From positions 8,513,653 to 8,577,652 of the forward strand of contig CM043868.1 of the NCBI GenBank assembly GCA_023846275.1: a stretch of 64,000 nucleotides of DNA, written 5' to 3'. The position numbers and the translations under genes are program-made. Below are positions 1-14,483 of the stretch, one piece after another. The notes under the pieces are model-generated. The model searched no databases, had not been told where the DNA came from, and saw only the letters and a program-made list of their open reading frames with translations. The DNA is from Vanilla planifolia (taxonomy: Eukaryota; Streptophyta; Magnoliopsida; Asparagales; Orchidaceae). Numbering within the stretch: the first letter of the stretch is position 1; each line of letters starts with the position of its first letter.

Positions 1-2140
1 AATGAATGGTTTACCTTCATTATATAACAAAATAAAATGCTTATGTGGGGGATTCCAAATAAAGCAACAACTAAATCAACATTTAAATCAATAAAGGAAT
101 TTGTTACATCTAAATTTTAGAGTTAATGCCCATGAATCTATTTGGACATATTTAAACTGCTAGTTTAAGAGGTAGAAATTTTAGTTTAGTCATAATAAAT
201 ATTTATATAAAATTTTCTTAGATTATATTTTGAGCTAATAAAAACGATATCTTCAAAAACTTTTAAAAATTTGGAAAAAAATATTAAATTTTGAAAGAAG
301 GCATATAATGACCAAATTTTATAGTGATCATGATAAAGAAATTTAAAATTAACAATTTGATAAATTTTTAAAAGAATTAATAATTAAGCAAAATTTGTCA
401 TCACTTTATACCTCAAAAAAATTTGTACTTCAAAAACATAGAAGCTTATATAAAATGTTGAACAATGCTTGATGAATTTAGTCCACCTACATATGTTTTT
501 AGTAGAAGTGACTAATATTACTTGCTATATGTTGAGTCATGTTTAAATTATTCATGCATTAAAAATCCTTTTTATGAATTATGGAATAAAAAATCAATAA
601 TTTTATATCTGAAAGTTTTTGGATGTAAGTGTTATGCTTCTGAATATGATCAATGTCAACTTACAAAATTTTACAATAAATCAAATAAAAAAAATTTCTT
701 AGACTACTCAAATCATATTAAGGCTTTTAGAATATTTAACCAGAGGAATTTAATAATTAAAGAAATCATACACATAACATTTAATGAATCTTACCTTGTT
801 AGAAAAAAAATAAGTATTGAAGTTGAAAACTTTGAAAACTCAAACCCTAAAGATAAAGACACGTCATCAAATAGACATGAAAAGAAATAATTGAATGAAT
901 TACCATAGGAATGGATTTATGATAAAATCTTCTAAAAGATCTCAACTTAGATGATTTATTATACAAAGTTCAAACCTGAGCTTCGTTAAGAAAAGGACTA
1001 TACAACTCAACTTTATTATAAAAAAATTGAACCAAAAAGTAAAAAAAAAAGCTTCAAAAAATGAATATTTTTACTTTGTAATGTAAGAAAAAATAAATTC
1101 ATGAAGATATTTGGAAATTAGTGGCTAGACCCAAAGATCACCTTATTATGGAAACTAAATTATTATTTAATAATAGCTTAAAATGACAATAGAATAATAA
1201 TAAGAATAAAGCAAGACAAGTAAATGTTATAACCAAATTAACAAAATTTATTTTGAAGAGATGTTCATACCAACTACAACATTAGAAGAAAATAGACTCT
1301 TTTTGGCATTCATGTGTTATATAAGATTCAAATTGTTCCAGATGGATGTCAAAGTGCATTCCTAAATGGAATTATCAAAGAAGTGTATGTAGAGCAATCT
1401 CTAGGTGTTGGATATTATAAAAAATTGAGTCACGTATACAAACTTAAAAAGGCATTATATTGCTTAAAGCATACTTTAAGAACTTCATTTAACTATTTAA
1501 GTAAATACTTACTTAACAATGATATTAAAAAGGGAAATGTGAATAATACGTTATTTATAAAGAAATAAAATAACGTTCTAAAATAGTTTTTCAAATTTAT
1601 GTAGATGATATTATTTAGGCTTGACGAATGACAAATTATTTAATGAATATTGGACAATAATAAGGAATTCAAAGCATGATGGGCAAATTAAACATCTTTT
1701 TAGGAATCCAAATTAAGCAAAATAAAAATCAAAATTATATTTCAAAAAATAAGTACTTAAATGAGTTACATAAAAGTATTGGAGTGAAAAACCTTAACAA
1801 AACTTCAACTTTCGTGAGCACTTCTACAAAATTAGATAAGGATGAAAATGAAGCAAAACATATGTACTTAATTATATTATAAAATAATTGGAATATTACT
1901 ATCATAACCAAAAGTAGACATGATATAGTTTTTTATGTGTATTTATGCATTAAATTCTAATACAATCTTAAAGAGTCATACTTAAAAGCAACTAAAAGAG
2001 TTTCTAGATATCTAATTAGAACAAAATTCTTAGAAATTGGGTACAAGATGACCTCACTTATGAATTAATTGGATATACAGACATGGATTATGTAGTATGC
2101 ACTTAGAAGCACGTTAGCAAAGGACTTATTATAGGTCTAT
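1..2140 (+). pseudogene. Ty1/copia pol remnant: integrase, reverse transcriptase, RNase H start
   Basis: Decayed copia polyprotein that enters from the left edge, so gag, protease and the 5' LTR lie outside. Similarity to the copia integrase core runs, with many stops and frame changes, from about 60 to 520. The integrase C-terminal part follows at 522-890, with a VFGCKC motif at about 615-632 and a run ending in KAFRIFNQR typical of this lineage. Reverse transcriptase fragments lie at 1,314-1,568 (SAFLNG, VYVEQ and VYKLKKALY blocks), the YVDD catalytic motif at 1,598-1,609, and the FLGIQIKQ block near 1,690. The start of RNase H is faintly readable to about 2,140. Integrase before reverse transcriptase is the copia order. 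No frame is intact; the 522 frame opens on TTG and is not a real start. Copia assignment is firm; the lineage (SIRE/Maximus-like) is inferred. Confidence 0.88.
1598..1609 (+). other. Reverse transcriptase YVDD catalytic motif in the copia remnant
   Basis: The four codons read Tyr-Val-Asp-Asp, the metal-binding palm motif usual for copia reverse transcriptases. A stop codon follows three codons later, so the site survives only as a relic. It lies in a different frame from the finger/palm fragment at 1,314-1,568, which ends in a stop at 1,566-1,568. Confidence 0.8.
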
Positions 2141-2149
2141 TTGATTATC

Positions 2150-2485
2150 TAATAATCCATCTTTGAGTATGTCTCATGGGTGGCTATTTGGATTGTTGTA
2201 TGAGCTAAGTAGCACATGTGTAGCAATACGTGGGTAATTTAGCATGTGTAGGACACAAACATGTAGGTGGCATTGAGTGTGACCTGCAACATACTTGGCA
2301 CACGTAAGACAATGGTGGGCATGGGACCTATCATCACACGTGCATCATGCGTGCATGGTGAACACACCTATTGTCACATGTAGATTCTACACACAACACT
2401 TATCACCTGACGTGGATCATGTGTGTGCAGTCAAAACTAGTAGACAGTTGAAGTCAAATGCATGCATTAATGAGGAAATAGATTA
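2150..2485. other. Higher-GC island after the copia pol remnant, unidentified
   Basis: This stretch is clearly richer in G and C than either flank and contains many CACGTG- and ACATGT-like words. It follows directly on the point where copia RNase H similarity fades. The 63-codon frame at 2,295-2,486 has no family I recognise and is probably chance. A short insertion of another element, or foreign sequence at a deletion junction, would both fit. I cannot see terminal repeats or a target duplication. Confidence 0.4.
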
Positions 2486-3340
2486 ATCAATCTTATTATT
2501 ATAAATAATAATTATTGTAATAAAATATTGTATCCAAATCACTAAAAATTGAAAGAAGAGGGGGTGAAGTTAGAAATTCTTAACCATGGCAAAATGCTGC
2601 CTCTCTGTATCTCTATTTATCTATTCTTGTAGGTTTTTTCACCATTCCCTCTTTAATCTCGTTTCTATTACTTTGAAGTAAGGTTTTTCAATGAGGGCAT
2701 GGTAGAAAATTCCTTATAGACAAATTAACTATTGTTTAGAAACTAGCTACTCTCATGCTCAATAAAAAAGCAAAAATGGTTGCATTATCTATGCTTGAAG
2801 TGGGATATATGGCTCTCAAACTATGTGTAGCTTAAATGATATGGCTAAAAAGGAAACTAAAAGATTTTGGTAATAACTTGTAAGAAAATTATAATAAAAT
2901 GTGAAAATATCATACAATTTAATTAATCAAAACTATAACATCCTAAACAATGTCTTGTGTGTGAGAAGATTATGCACACAAGAATTTATATACTACAATT
3001 TCAACCAATGATGTGAATACTTCAAAAATGGTGCAAAATTGTATAAAATATGAATTCTTGGTGGCATCTAAAAATGTATAATGAATGTTTTGGGATAAAA
3101 ACAAATTTATTATGAATTTTCTTAAATTAAAAGTTTTAATTGAGTTAGCTATGAAAGGTTAAGAGATTTAACTAGCTAAGGATTAATTAAAACAAATTGT
3201 TAAGCAACATGTAAATGACTTTGTCTACTCATGGGTAAGAAGAAATAGTTTGAATAAATAGAAAGACTTTTGAGTTGATTTAGGTTAAAGGAGAATACAC
3301 TAATAGAAAAGGTTATAAGAGTTAGTAGTGTAAGAGGCAA
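2486..3340. other. AT-rich intergenic stretch, no gene seen
   Basis: AT-rich sequence without a supportable coding frame. A purine run around 2,554-2,567 followed by TG resembles a polypurine tract next to an LTR start, but the LTR-like sequence beyond it cannot be confirmed. Confidence 0.4.
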
Positions 3341-5400
3341 ATTGAACTACTAAGAGGGGGAGGGTCATATAAAGAAAGAAGACTTTTAGATTTAACAAGA
3401 AACACAAAGAAGGTACTAATTTAATTAAGAACAAGTTAAAGATCATTTAACATTAAGGGAGGAGCTTGTTCAAAATACAAGAGTAATGTCCACAAGTGGG
3501 GTTGAATTATACATATAGATTTCGGGTCTTCTCAAATCAATTAACTTTTGTAATACAAGGCTTTAATATTCAAAATTTTATTAGTTATTATAAGAATTTA
3601 AAATTTTAAAAAATATTATTAGGCTTTGAAAATCTTATTATTATTTAAAATAAGTAAAGAAAAAATATAAGAGATTTTAAGTGATTCAATCTAAACTCAG
3701 ATTAATATCCACCTTGAGCCAAAAGGATACACAACAACACTAAAATACTAGTTTAATAAAAGTCTATAGCACCACTTTAATAAAAGCTTATAACGTCTGA
3801 TTAATAAAAATCCAATACACTGAGTTTAAAGAAACCTACAATCATTGACTTAATTGAAGTCTACAAACACTAGCTTAATAAAAACTTATAAAGAAGGTCC
3901 CAACAATGGGACAAAATAAGCCAATTAAAGCTTAATTCTAAATTCCTAAAACATAATAAACAATGATGGAAGAGGCACACTAATAAGATGTTAAAGTAAT
4001 ATAAAGATATACAATGTTCTTCACTAACTATAAAATTTAGTTTAAATAATTCCTTTCTGTTACTCCCTCTTTTACTTAAATTATACTTAGTACATCATTA
4101 CTTTTTAGTCATGTATTTATACACAATATGATATATTTTGATTTTATTTGGTTTATACTCTTTATTGCATCAATTAAGTTCCAAAACGACAAATTGAATA
4201 TATGAAATTCTGCTCTGATTGAATCATTTGTTATCAGATTGTCTAATTCTTTTCATCAAATCATCCAATGCATCAAGCCATCTGGTCATACCATCTAATC
4301 CTTGTCTAATCATTCTCAGTCCTAAGAGACTATCCATTATTTTCATTAGGCAATATGATTCATTAACATTAGATTATGTAATAACTATCCAATGGATATT
4401 AAATGCCTAAAGCAATCATGCATCCCTCTATTTAATTCTCTCTATATCCTTAATGAAGATGAGAACAATGAATGCAACCTTACCTTTGCTCTTCTCTTCT
4501 ATTAAAAATGATGAACACAATATGAAACCCTTAAAGATATTCTAAACAATCATTAACTTCAAACACTATATTTTGATGCCTTTAAACAGCCCTTTCCTAG
4601 CTCTCAAATGGCTTCAAGATACCTTCTAAGTATAACATAAAAAAACAATAAAAACTAGTTACACATATTCTAAATTGATATTATTTTTATGATCCATATA
4701 TTATACTAGTATGATACTATAAAATTTAATATTCTCAATTAATTATACTTATATGACCCATAAAATAGACAAGTATGAAACTATACAAGTTCTCCTTTAT
4801 CAAAAGATCATCCCCATATGATGAAGCATAATACACATATAGACCAAATCTTCTTAAAGTCTAAATTCTAGGCTCTCAAAAAAATGTTGCACGATCCAAG
4901 ATCGTACACTATAATATGTCATATGATCAGCACTTTATGACTAATTATAACATATTGTATTCATACAATAGGTAGATTGTATTCTTACTATGCAAATAAC
5001 TATGTCCTTAATACTAGGTTCTTGGGTAAATGCTATTATATAAGTTTGAAGGTAATGTCATATAGGCATGAAGCTTTAACAGTGTTATTCTAAATGAGCA
5101 CCTCTCAGGTAAGCATTAAGACACTTGTATGTTAAGTCTATTTATATGCATGACCAGTACATTAACATACCCTACTTGTATGGTGATGATAATGTACCAG
5201 TTTATTCACATTCAATTCAAACTTGATTTAGTAATAATGAATGATTCAACTTATTATGTATGCAATGTTCTCTGGAAATTAAATAGATCTAGATGAGATT
5301 CATACATTAAGAGAAAAACTATGTTAGTGAATAATAATTTAAAATATCTTTCATCGCTTTTGCTCAAATCTCATCAAATCCTAAATGCCTCAAAATAAAG
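3340..5400 (-). repeat. Copia LTR-like block, minus strand
   Basis: Read on the minus strand, 3,675-3,723 is about 80 percent identical by eye to the U5 signature at 52,786-52,840. A C-rich segment near 3,350-3,370 (G-rich on the plus strand) takes the place of the CACCCCTCTC run just beyond U5 in the copy ending at 29,365. The rest, toward 5,400, has repetitive TATCATATGATC-like words seen in the other LTR-like blocks, which suits U3. The right boundary is not visible. No coding capacity is expected in an LTR, and the small frame at 4,219-4,410 is chance. Confidence 0.55.
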
Positions 5401-7545
5401 TTGTTATTGGTTTTAATAATTTAATACCAATAAAAGTGATTCGAGAAATATCTTCTTCAAGTGTTGTTCAAGCTTTTGTTTCTGCTAATGTCAGTTATGG
5501 CTTACATCCCAAACATTTGTATTAAATCTTCTTGAGACAACTGATTAAGTTCATCATTGAATAACCTATTAGATCTTAAGATACATGATTTGAAATCATT
5601 TAAACAAAAGTATTAATAAATTAACAACATAAGGGTTTTATTATGTCATGAAAAAGTGGAGCATGATTATGGATACAATAGAGCTACTTTTGCAAAGTGT
5701 TGAATTTGTTAAGAAGTACTATAATAAACTAGATTTGAAGAGAAAAAGCTACAATAAATAGAGGAGAAGCAAAAAGAAGGTGACATTGTACCAAAGCCAT
5801 GTGAAATGAGAAGTTTTATATGTGTAAAATCCTTGGAAAGGGGATTCAATAGCCATAATAATGAAAAATTTAGTAAGATGAGCCTCTAAAACATTTTCCT
5901 TTTAATTTTGTAATTAGGATTCAGTATGCTAGAAAGTTGAAGTTGTTGACTACATGAATAAGGAATTTAAGTTGTATTCATTGGCCATTATTTGAATTCT
6001 TGAGGGTTTTAGAGGGGCTTCTATTTTTTTTTAATGATAAACACTCTTTGTTATGCCTTGAATTGGACTTCAGGGATCAAATTGTATGTACAACAAAAGA
6101 AAAAAATTGGGTTTTGATGTTTGTTGCAAAGCTAGACATATAATACATCAAGCCAATGGATGATCTATTAAGCTAACATGTAATACACTATGATTGACAT
6201 ATGATATGTTTAAGTAGCCATGTTTTGGTTAAATTGCGACATTTTATGAATTGAAAGAAATGATAAAAGATAATTTTGTAATGGAATTGTGCTTAGTTTT
6301 AGTTATGTAGGAAGCTAAGGGGAAGGAAAACTAAAGAAGAAACAAGCTTAATAGAAATAAATAAATAAATATAATTAATTAATATATAAGCATATTATTG
6401 TTATGTATTTATGATAAATGTATTGATATGAGAAAAATAGCATAATATTATTATATTTATGCATATATGTTCAAATATAATGTGAGATGGAATTTGCATT
6501 ATTTTATATACTATGAAATTGAGAGATATGCGTGTATGTGATTCATTGAACTTGTATATGTATCATAATATGAAAGAGAGAAATAATAAAGAATAAAAGG
6601 AAAAGAAAATGAGAAAGTCAAAAAGGAAAGAAAGAATATGTTCTTATATAAGACTATATGAGCCTTACAATATTCAAAATGATAATATAAGTATGACATG
6701 ATGATATAATATAATATGATATGAGAAAAGAAGATATTGTTTTCTCTATGATATTATCCCTTAGCTTTGATAACATTATTTGCTTGTAGTACTTTGTATA
6801 AGACTTCACTGCCACACGTCTAAGATCATGTTATTATATGACATTAAAGACTTATTAATCTTTAGAAATTTATGTAAGATTTAATGAAATGAGTTGATAA
6901 TGATTTATCATTAGAATTATGTTTAGAGCTTGACAAAGGTTTAATCTAGATTCGTCTCGATACATGCTATCTACTAGCCATGATATATCCATCAACTGAG
7001 GTCTAAGAATATGATATACTAAGATATCAAGTTGATATGAGATGAGATCTTATGAAACTAGAATCATTTTTATCTAAGAAAATTGTGTCCTTTATTATGA
7101 GAAACATAAGAAATAAGAATAAGAAAAGGGTGATAAAATTATATTATGTAATATATTATTATGAAATTCAAAATAATATATATGTGTGTGTGTATGTGTG
7201 TGTGTGCGCATAAGAAATAGATATAGAAATGATTATGAATATGTTGATTTTCATGATCAATTTATAGATGTCATATTTTGTAATTATTATTTTATTATCA
7301 GGGTTTATCTTATTATTGCATTTAATTATTGTGCAATTATTTTTAGTTCTAAAATCAAGTCATGCCATTGATGCATAAGCAAAGGGGTACAAACGGCATA
7401 TGTGATGAATAGTTTCATGGTTTGTTATGTTAGCATTTGCACTTGTTAGATAGTTTTTATCACGCTTTACTTATATTATCAACACATTTCCATGATGAAT
7501 ATAATAATTTTGTAAAAAAGGAGGGCATCAAACCCATCTTTAAGT
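5400..7545. other. AT-rich stretch, no recognisable gene
   Basis: No coding frame with protein-like composition is visible on either strand. A short GT/GTAT microsatellite lies at about 7,176-7,208. Frames at 6,511-6,699 (minus) and 7,186-7,371 (plus) are low-complexity and have no family resemblance. Probably old, decayed transposon DNA. Confidence 0.4.
7176..7208. repeat. (TG)n-type microsatellite
   Basis: A short run of alternating T and G, interrupted by TA and ending in GCGC. Simple-sequence repeat with no coding meaning. Confidence 0.8.
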
Positions 7546-7549
7546 GAGT

Positions 7550-8480
7550 TTACTTGTAGTTCTCAATTTATTTTCATTTTTACACATTGTCATATAGTAT
7601 CTATAATATTAATAATTATAATTTTAATTTATATATAAGAAAATAATCAACTTTTAATTCATTCAAATTTTTTACATCTATTTATTTCTCGTAGACATAT
7701 AGGGTGAACTTATTCATCCCCACTGTCACCTTGCTTTATCTCTCCTTATTCACAAATGATAGGTTTTATCATGTAAGTAAAATAAATAGTGAATAGAATA
7801 CCTAATAGATAAATTTGAATAATAAATGATATTTAAATAAACATAATAGAAATAATAAATATTAAATCAATTGAATAAGATAACATTATAACATTAGTAG
7901 CATATTATACTCCTCATGTATATCCACAAGTCATAATATCCTACTGAGCAATGATAGAGTTTAGTGTCAGATATTCCCTTTTATGATTATCATTTTATAT
8001 GACAATGTATTCACATATATGTATATATAATTTCATCTTTATTTTTATTGTTAACATGCCTTGCTTATATGATTTGTTTATAAGGTGTCTTATTTCAAGC
8101 CCTTAGAAATAACCTCGCATCAAAGTTACAACAACAAAATTAAAGTGAGAATGACAAGAAAATTAGAAGAATAAAAACAGTGGTTTTGACGAAGTATGGA
8201 AATAGAACTTGATGAAGATGCTCCCTTCATAACATATTCAATTGCATATTAATGGTAATAACAAATGATATTGTTATCTATACACATATATTTATTTAAT
8301 TCTTTAAAATGTTTTCTTTAACAATATAAAAATTACAAAAATCTATACTTAATATCTCCATGTGTAAAAATATAAAATTACATGGATTCAATCATCTCAT
8401 CTATACACATATATTCCCTTTTCAAGGTCTCTCAATCTTGAATGCTAAATTTTTGTTGGCCCATGAACTAATCCACAAAT
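7550..8480. repeat. Diverged tandem duplication, unit A
   Basis: First of two head-to-tail copies of about 1 kb. Matching landmarks against unit B include the segment at about 7,600-7,660 (against 8,620-8,680), the cluster TAACATTATAACATTAGTAG near 7,881 (against about 8,891), and the stretch 7,970-8,055 (against about 8,965-9,185). The offset is close to 1,010 bp. In this copy the position matching the long TA tract holds only a short ACATATATGTATATATAA run near 8,013-8,030. No coding frame is supported. Confidence 0.65.
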
Positions 8481-8569
8481 CACTATATTATCTAAAACTT
8501 TTCAAAATGAGTATAGCATTTATGTGAAAAATGAAGATAGTAAATCCATACTTAGGTGGATGATGGTGC

Positions 8570-9419
<850 letters not shown>

Positions 9420-9420
<1 letters not shown>

Positions 9421-12400
9421 TATTTCATTTTATTTCTTCTTCTTTAAGCTCTACTATATTACTAGTGTCACATAATTCTTTACATCTTATGAAAAGGTCT
9501 TATTTATTTTTTCACCATTATGGGATAATATATTTAGGGAAAAAAATTTCACTTTTTTCTTTTCATTATCTCAAAACACATATGAAGACTTTTTATCCTA
9601 CCTCCATATTTATTTTATTCCCTTTCTATTCTTTTCCTAGTTTTTATTTTAATACTTTCATCTAACATAGTAAGGAATTTAGTGTTAACATATAAAAATG
9701 TCAATTTCATACACATAAAAATATAACATGCAATTATGGTGCCATCTTAATCCATCTAAAAGCACTTCCTTTACATTCCAATATTTTCTTTCCTTTTGAC
9801 CATAAAGAAAATATATTTTGATTAAGAACTTATTATTTTATAATTCTTTTTTCCTTATTGTATTTCTCCATATATGTCCTTATTAATTCTTTGCTATAGT
9901 ATTATTATACTACACATTTATAGAATGTACTATATGACCAATACATAGTACCATTTTTAGACAACTTTCTTCTTCTCTCAGACCTTTCTTGTTAAGCTAA
10001 TCATACTATTCAATGATGCTATGGTATAGTATCATGATGTTTCATAACTATTTCCCCAATCAACACATCATGTGATTGCACTACATGATTTCTCCTTTCA
10101 ATGCTTACCTTGAATGAATCATATTTTATGAAGAATTATTCATATGTTGCATGATTTTCTTGGGAAAATGATTCCTACACTTTTTTACCTTATCGTATAG
10201 TACGAAACCTTATCTTCATGCTATAGGGTTTACATAGGAAAAGGGTTTTCTTGCTATTATGAACTAATCATATCGAAATGAGGTTATCTTTATATAGTAC
10301 GATGACACAAAAAAGAAGCAGAACTCAACCATTTCTTTTCAATCTATCCCTAACCATATAAAGATGAAAACAAAGAGTTTTTATACACTCATTAGCTCAA
10401 AACACATCAAAGTTCTCAACTAAAATTGTACCATACTTTAAGACAAGCTTATTAAAATAAGAAACAAAGAAACAATTTAAATTTTTCCAGATTCGAACAT
10501 TGTTGTTCTCAAAGTTTCTTTGCAAGGGTTGATTGCCTCCTTAGCTTCTTGCAACTTAGTTATCCCACAACTTTCTTTCTTTGCTCAACCACGATTGCTA
10601 AAGAGGTGAGGCACACTCTCCTCTCTATGGAATTACTTCCCTCTCTCACTTCCTCTTGTTTTACTCCTTTCTCTTTCACCCTTTATTGACGCTTCTTGAA
10701 AATTCACTTGACTCTTTTTTTTCACATGGTTAAGAGACTAGTAGGGTAAACATGGCCTCACTACTAATACACACACATATCTTATTCAACCTATTTTTTC
10801 ATAATACATAATAATTATAGTTTAGCTCTTAAAATTGCAACCCAATGACTAATAGGTTCCTTTTAATGAGATATTCTCATTGATATACTTAATTTAACCT
10901 TCGTAAAACTTCAAAAAAATTTTACATTTGTTGAGATGATTGTAAAATAATATCATCATATTTTGACCTCAAAATATTTGCTTTGCTTGATGATTGAGAG
11001 ACAATTATACTCAATCTTATAATTATAATATTATAAAATGATCACATTACAATCACATCATAATATCTTTGGGTGTTTGGCATCTGATGTACATATATAT
11101 TTATATTCCACTTCAATATGTCAAATACATTTGACATTACATATGCTAACATGAACTTTATAAACAAGGCTTGAAAATGAGTTTTATCGTCGACCTCTCA
11201 TAAATGATTTTAAATTTTCCTCCATATTGTTGTAAACTCTAATTAATCCTTATAATTATATGATTATATGTTTCATCATGTAAAAGGACAACCAAGACAT
11301 GATAAGATGATATTAGACTTAAAGGTTGAGTATTTAAGGACTTAATGAATGAAGACACTATCATAGCTTGCATGTTTACACAAATGTTTATAATTGAGTG
11401 GTATTCTTCAAAGGCGTGCTCCTACAGTGATAATTGAATTGGAATGGAATCGAAAGAAGGAATAGAAAAAAAGATAGAACCTACAAGAGGGGCTAAAAAT
11501 AAGTAATTAAGAATGGATTCTTTGAATGTGGACAATGCAAAAGAAGTTAATATCCATAAATTATAGGTGAAGTTTCTCTTAAGAAAGATTTTTATAGTCA
11601 ACAACAAGCAAAATAAGAATAAGATTTGATGGCCATCAACCCAGTAAACATTTGTCTAGTTGTATGATATTTAAGAAAAGGCATTTGGGAATCAAAGAAG
11701 GTAACTAAAATATTGTTTTAATGGACTACCTAGTCAAACATATAGAATATGTCCTTGAGAAGCACTAAATTAGAAGTAATATTTATAACACAAGATAATG
11801 ATAATAAAGAAATAAGAAGAGGCAGATGTATTCTCTTTCATATCATTTTAGGTGGTTATTATATAAGACAACTAGAGAATGCCAGACTGTATGTTAATTC
11901 TCAATAATGAGCATCATGCTGTAGATGTGATGATAGGTATGTTATATTTTCAACATCTTTTGGATATTACATGATTGTGACATTTTTATTTTCATACCTT
12001 ATAGATAATTTTTTATTATAAAGTGCTTATGAAATTAAGAGAAAAAAGAAATTTCATATTGTAGTTGTTTTTTTTTACCTTGACCAAAGATATTGTATAA
12101 GTTATGGAATAATTATGTGAGCAACAAATAAAAGTTTGTTATACAAGAGAAACTAAAATTTGTATTTGTGGATAAGAAATGAAGTATTTTAGTTTGATGA
12201 TGAAAGAGAGACTTTTTTAGGATTATGTTAAAAATATAAGGAATTGCAATAAGAAGGAAGCGAAAGTTGTTTGTTATCTATAATAGATAAATATTATAAT
12301 TTTTTATTGATAATTAGTGCTTAAGAAATATGAACATTTTGGATTTTATATGAAGGATTTCCTAACCTTTTATGTACATAGAGAAATAAGATTGATGTTT

Positions 12401-14200
12401 AATTAATGCTAGTAGTGCAAAGAATATTTAAAAGTTTTGTGAAAAATGGAATCTACATGTATTGATATGAGATTTCAAAAAAAATGTGGAATGGGATAAT
12501 AGCATATCCTATTCTATTACGTTGTGTTATGTTATAGTAGAATAGGGTGAATCTATATGATAATAACAATCAAAAGAAAGTTGAGCAATATATAGATATG
12601 CATCAACTATTAAGGAATATAAGGAGCATTAAATAAGGAATTAGAGAGAGCATAATTATAGTGCATAAATGAAAAGGAACTTAAAGGGTTGAATTAGTAA
12701 ACAAAATGGTATTATAAAATAATTTGGATGTCGATATGGAAATTATAAATGCATGGTGGGCTAGATTATTTTATTATGAGTTCACAAATAGAGAACACAG
12801 AATAACATAGAATAGTATATCTATTTTGTTTAGAAATGCAATTGATTTGGTTAAGCTGAACATTTATTAAGATGGATAAATAAAATATGATATATTTAGT
12901 GAATAAGTAACTATTTTTAAAATTATAGAAATTGTTGATAAAGTTAGTTTTATTTTTCTGAAATCCCTATCTCAAATATGATTTGAGAACTTTTCTTTTA
13001 TGACATGTTAAGAAGAATTCATGGAAGATCTTTAGAAAGGTAGTTTATTGTGATATATGTGGTAAAAAGGATTGTGAATAAATTACTCTATTGATGGAAC
13101 TATATGATAGCTTTAGAGTATGAGAATACATTTATTGGTTTGCCTGGAATTATTTCAATGAGATTACTTCTAATGAAACAAATATTATATGTTGAACATA
13201 AATAAGATAAATCATTTTAATAAAAGTTAAAGGAAAGATGAATAAAGGTATGCATCATGCATTTGTCAGTATACTTGAATGGCTTGTTGGAAATAAGAGC
13301 TAGTTCAACAAAAGAAACCTTTAGCTAGAATGAATGATAATCATCCATCTTACATATCTTATGTAAATACAATCAAATGTATCTTTTGTGGGCTTCTTTT
13401 ATATCACTTCAAATTGTGCAATTGAGATTGCATAGAATATTGAAAAAGATATGTGATACTAAAACTCCCTTTAACTGGTATCAATCAAGTAATGTAATAA
13501 CTAACAAAGAAAGGTAAGAGATTGAAGACATTTGATTAATAAAGATGGAATAAGATAATATTTTAGATAAAATAAAGATTAAATGAAATAATGATAAGGC
13601 AATAAAAGTATTAATTTTAAAAAATAAAGAATGACAACCCATGAGTTGTTGATGCATATGATATTAGAATACAATGCATACTATATGAAATTGCTTATTT
13701 ATTTGAATAAAAGATTCGACATAAAAGATAGGTAGAATTTATCAACTATGATGATTTTAGTATCATTTATCATATTGCATTGAGTAGGCAAGTAAGTATC
13801 ATAATTATGTGAGATTAAAAAAGAAAAATAAGTGAGAAATAATATAAAGAAATATATGATGGCAAAAGAAAGTAAATATGTGATGATTTAGGATAGGAAA
13901 TAATTAGGTGACGGAATGACAAGTATGACATTTAAAGATAATTACAGAGTCATGAGCAAATGATATGGATAATTTGAGAATTTTAAAAAAGAAAAGATAA
14001 ATAAGGGATAATGAGAAAGGACCAACATATTGAATAGAAAATGTGATTAATTTGTGAACGTGAAAATGAATTATAAAGATATTAATGAGCCATAAAATGA
14101 GAATTAGGAATGAATGTGCATTGAAAAAGAAATATTAGAAAGATATTGATTAAAGGAAGTACATAAATTTAAATGTTATTGATTTTGTAAAAGAATAAAT
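9420..14200. other. AT-rich decayed repeat DNA, no recognisable gene
   Basis: No supportable protein-coding frame on either strand. Given the gypsy integrase remnant that follows at 14,220, the right half probably contains unreadable upstream pol of the same element, but I could not find a convincing reverse transcriptase or RNase H motif. The segment 10,450-10,740 is pyrimidine-rich and less AT-rich, reminiscent of an LTR leader; this is a weak impression only. Confidence 0.4.
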
Positions 14201-14219
14201 GCATCATGAAATAAGATGG

Positions 14220-14475
14220 GAATATTGATACTATGGATTAATAGAGATGCATCAAAGTGAGTGACACAATGTCTTATCTATGAGTAAGTAAAGGGAGAAT
14301 AGCAACAACCAAGTAGGTTGTTGTAGCATTTACTATTCTAGAATGAAAATGAAAAAGTATAACCTTGGATTATATTGTGAGATTGCATAAAACTCTTGTA
14401 GGAAAAGATTATATCTTATTAGTGATTGGTAGATTAGCTAAATCAATACATCTCTTTCATTCACAACTAAAAAGG
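14220..14475 (+). pseudogene. Ty3/gypsy integrase remnant (zinc-finger end and core start)
   Basis: Read across frames, the sequence matches the usual gypsy integrase order: a zinc-finger-like end (QCL block near 14,270), a VKG block near 14,290, a WKW-like block near 14,350, then the start of the catalytic core with a DYILLVIGRLAKSIHLF-like stretch at about 14,410-14,460. That stretch corresponds to the conserved region around the first catalytic Asp, but in this copy Gly occupies the position usually held by Asp (VDRLTKS type). Several stops and frame changes show it is dead. Similarity ends near 14,475, where a minus-strand copia-type repeat begins. It is the only gypsy coding sequence I could read in the window. 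Confidence 0.68.
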
Positions 14476-14483
14476 AACGTGGT

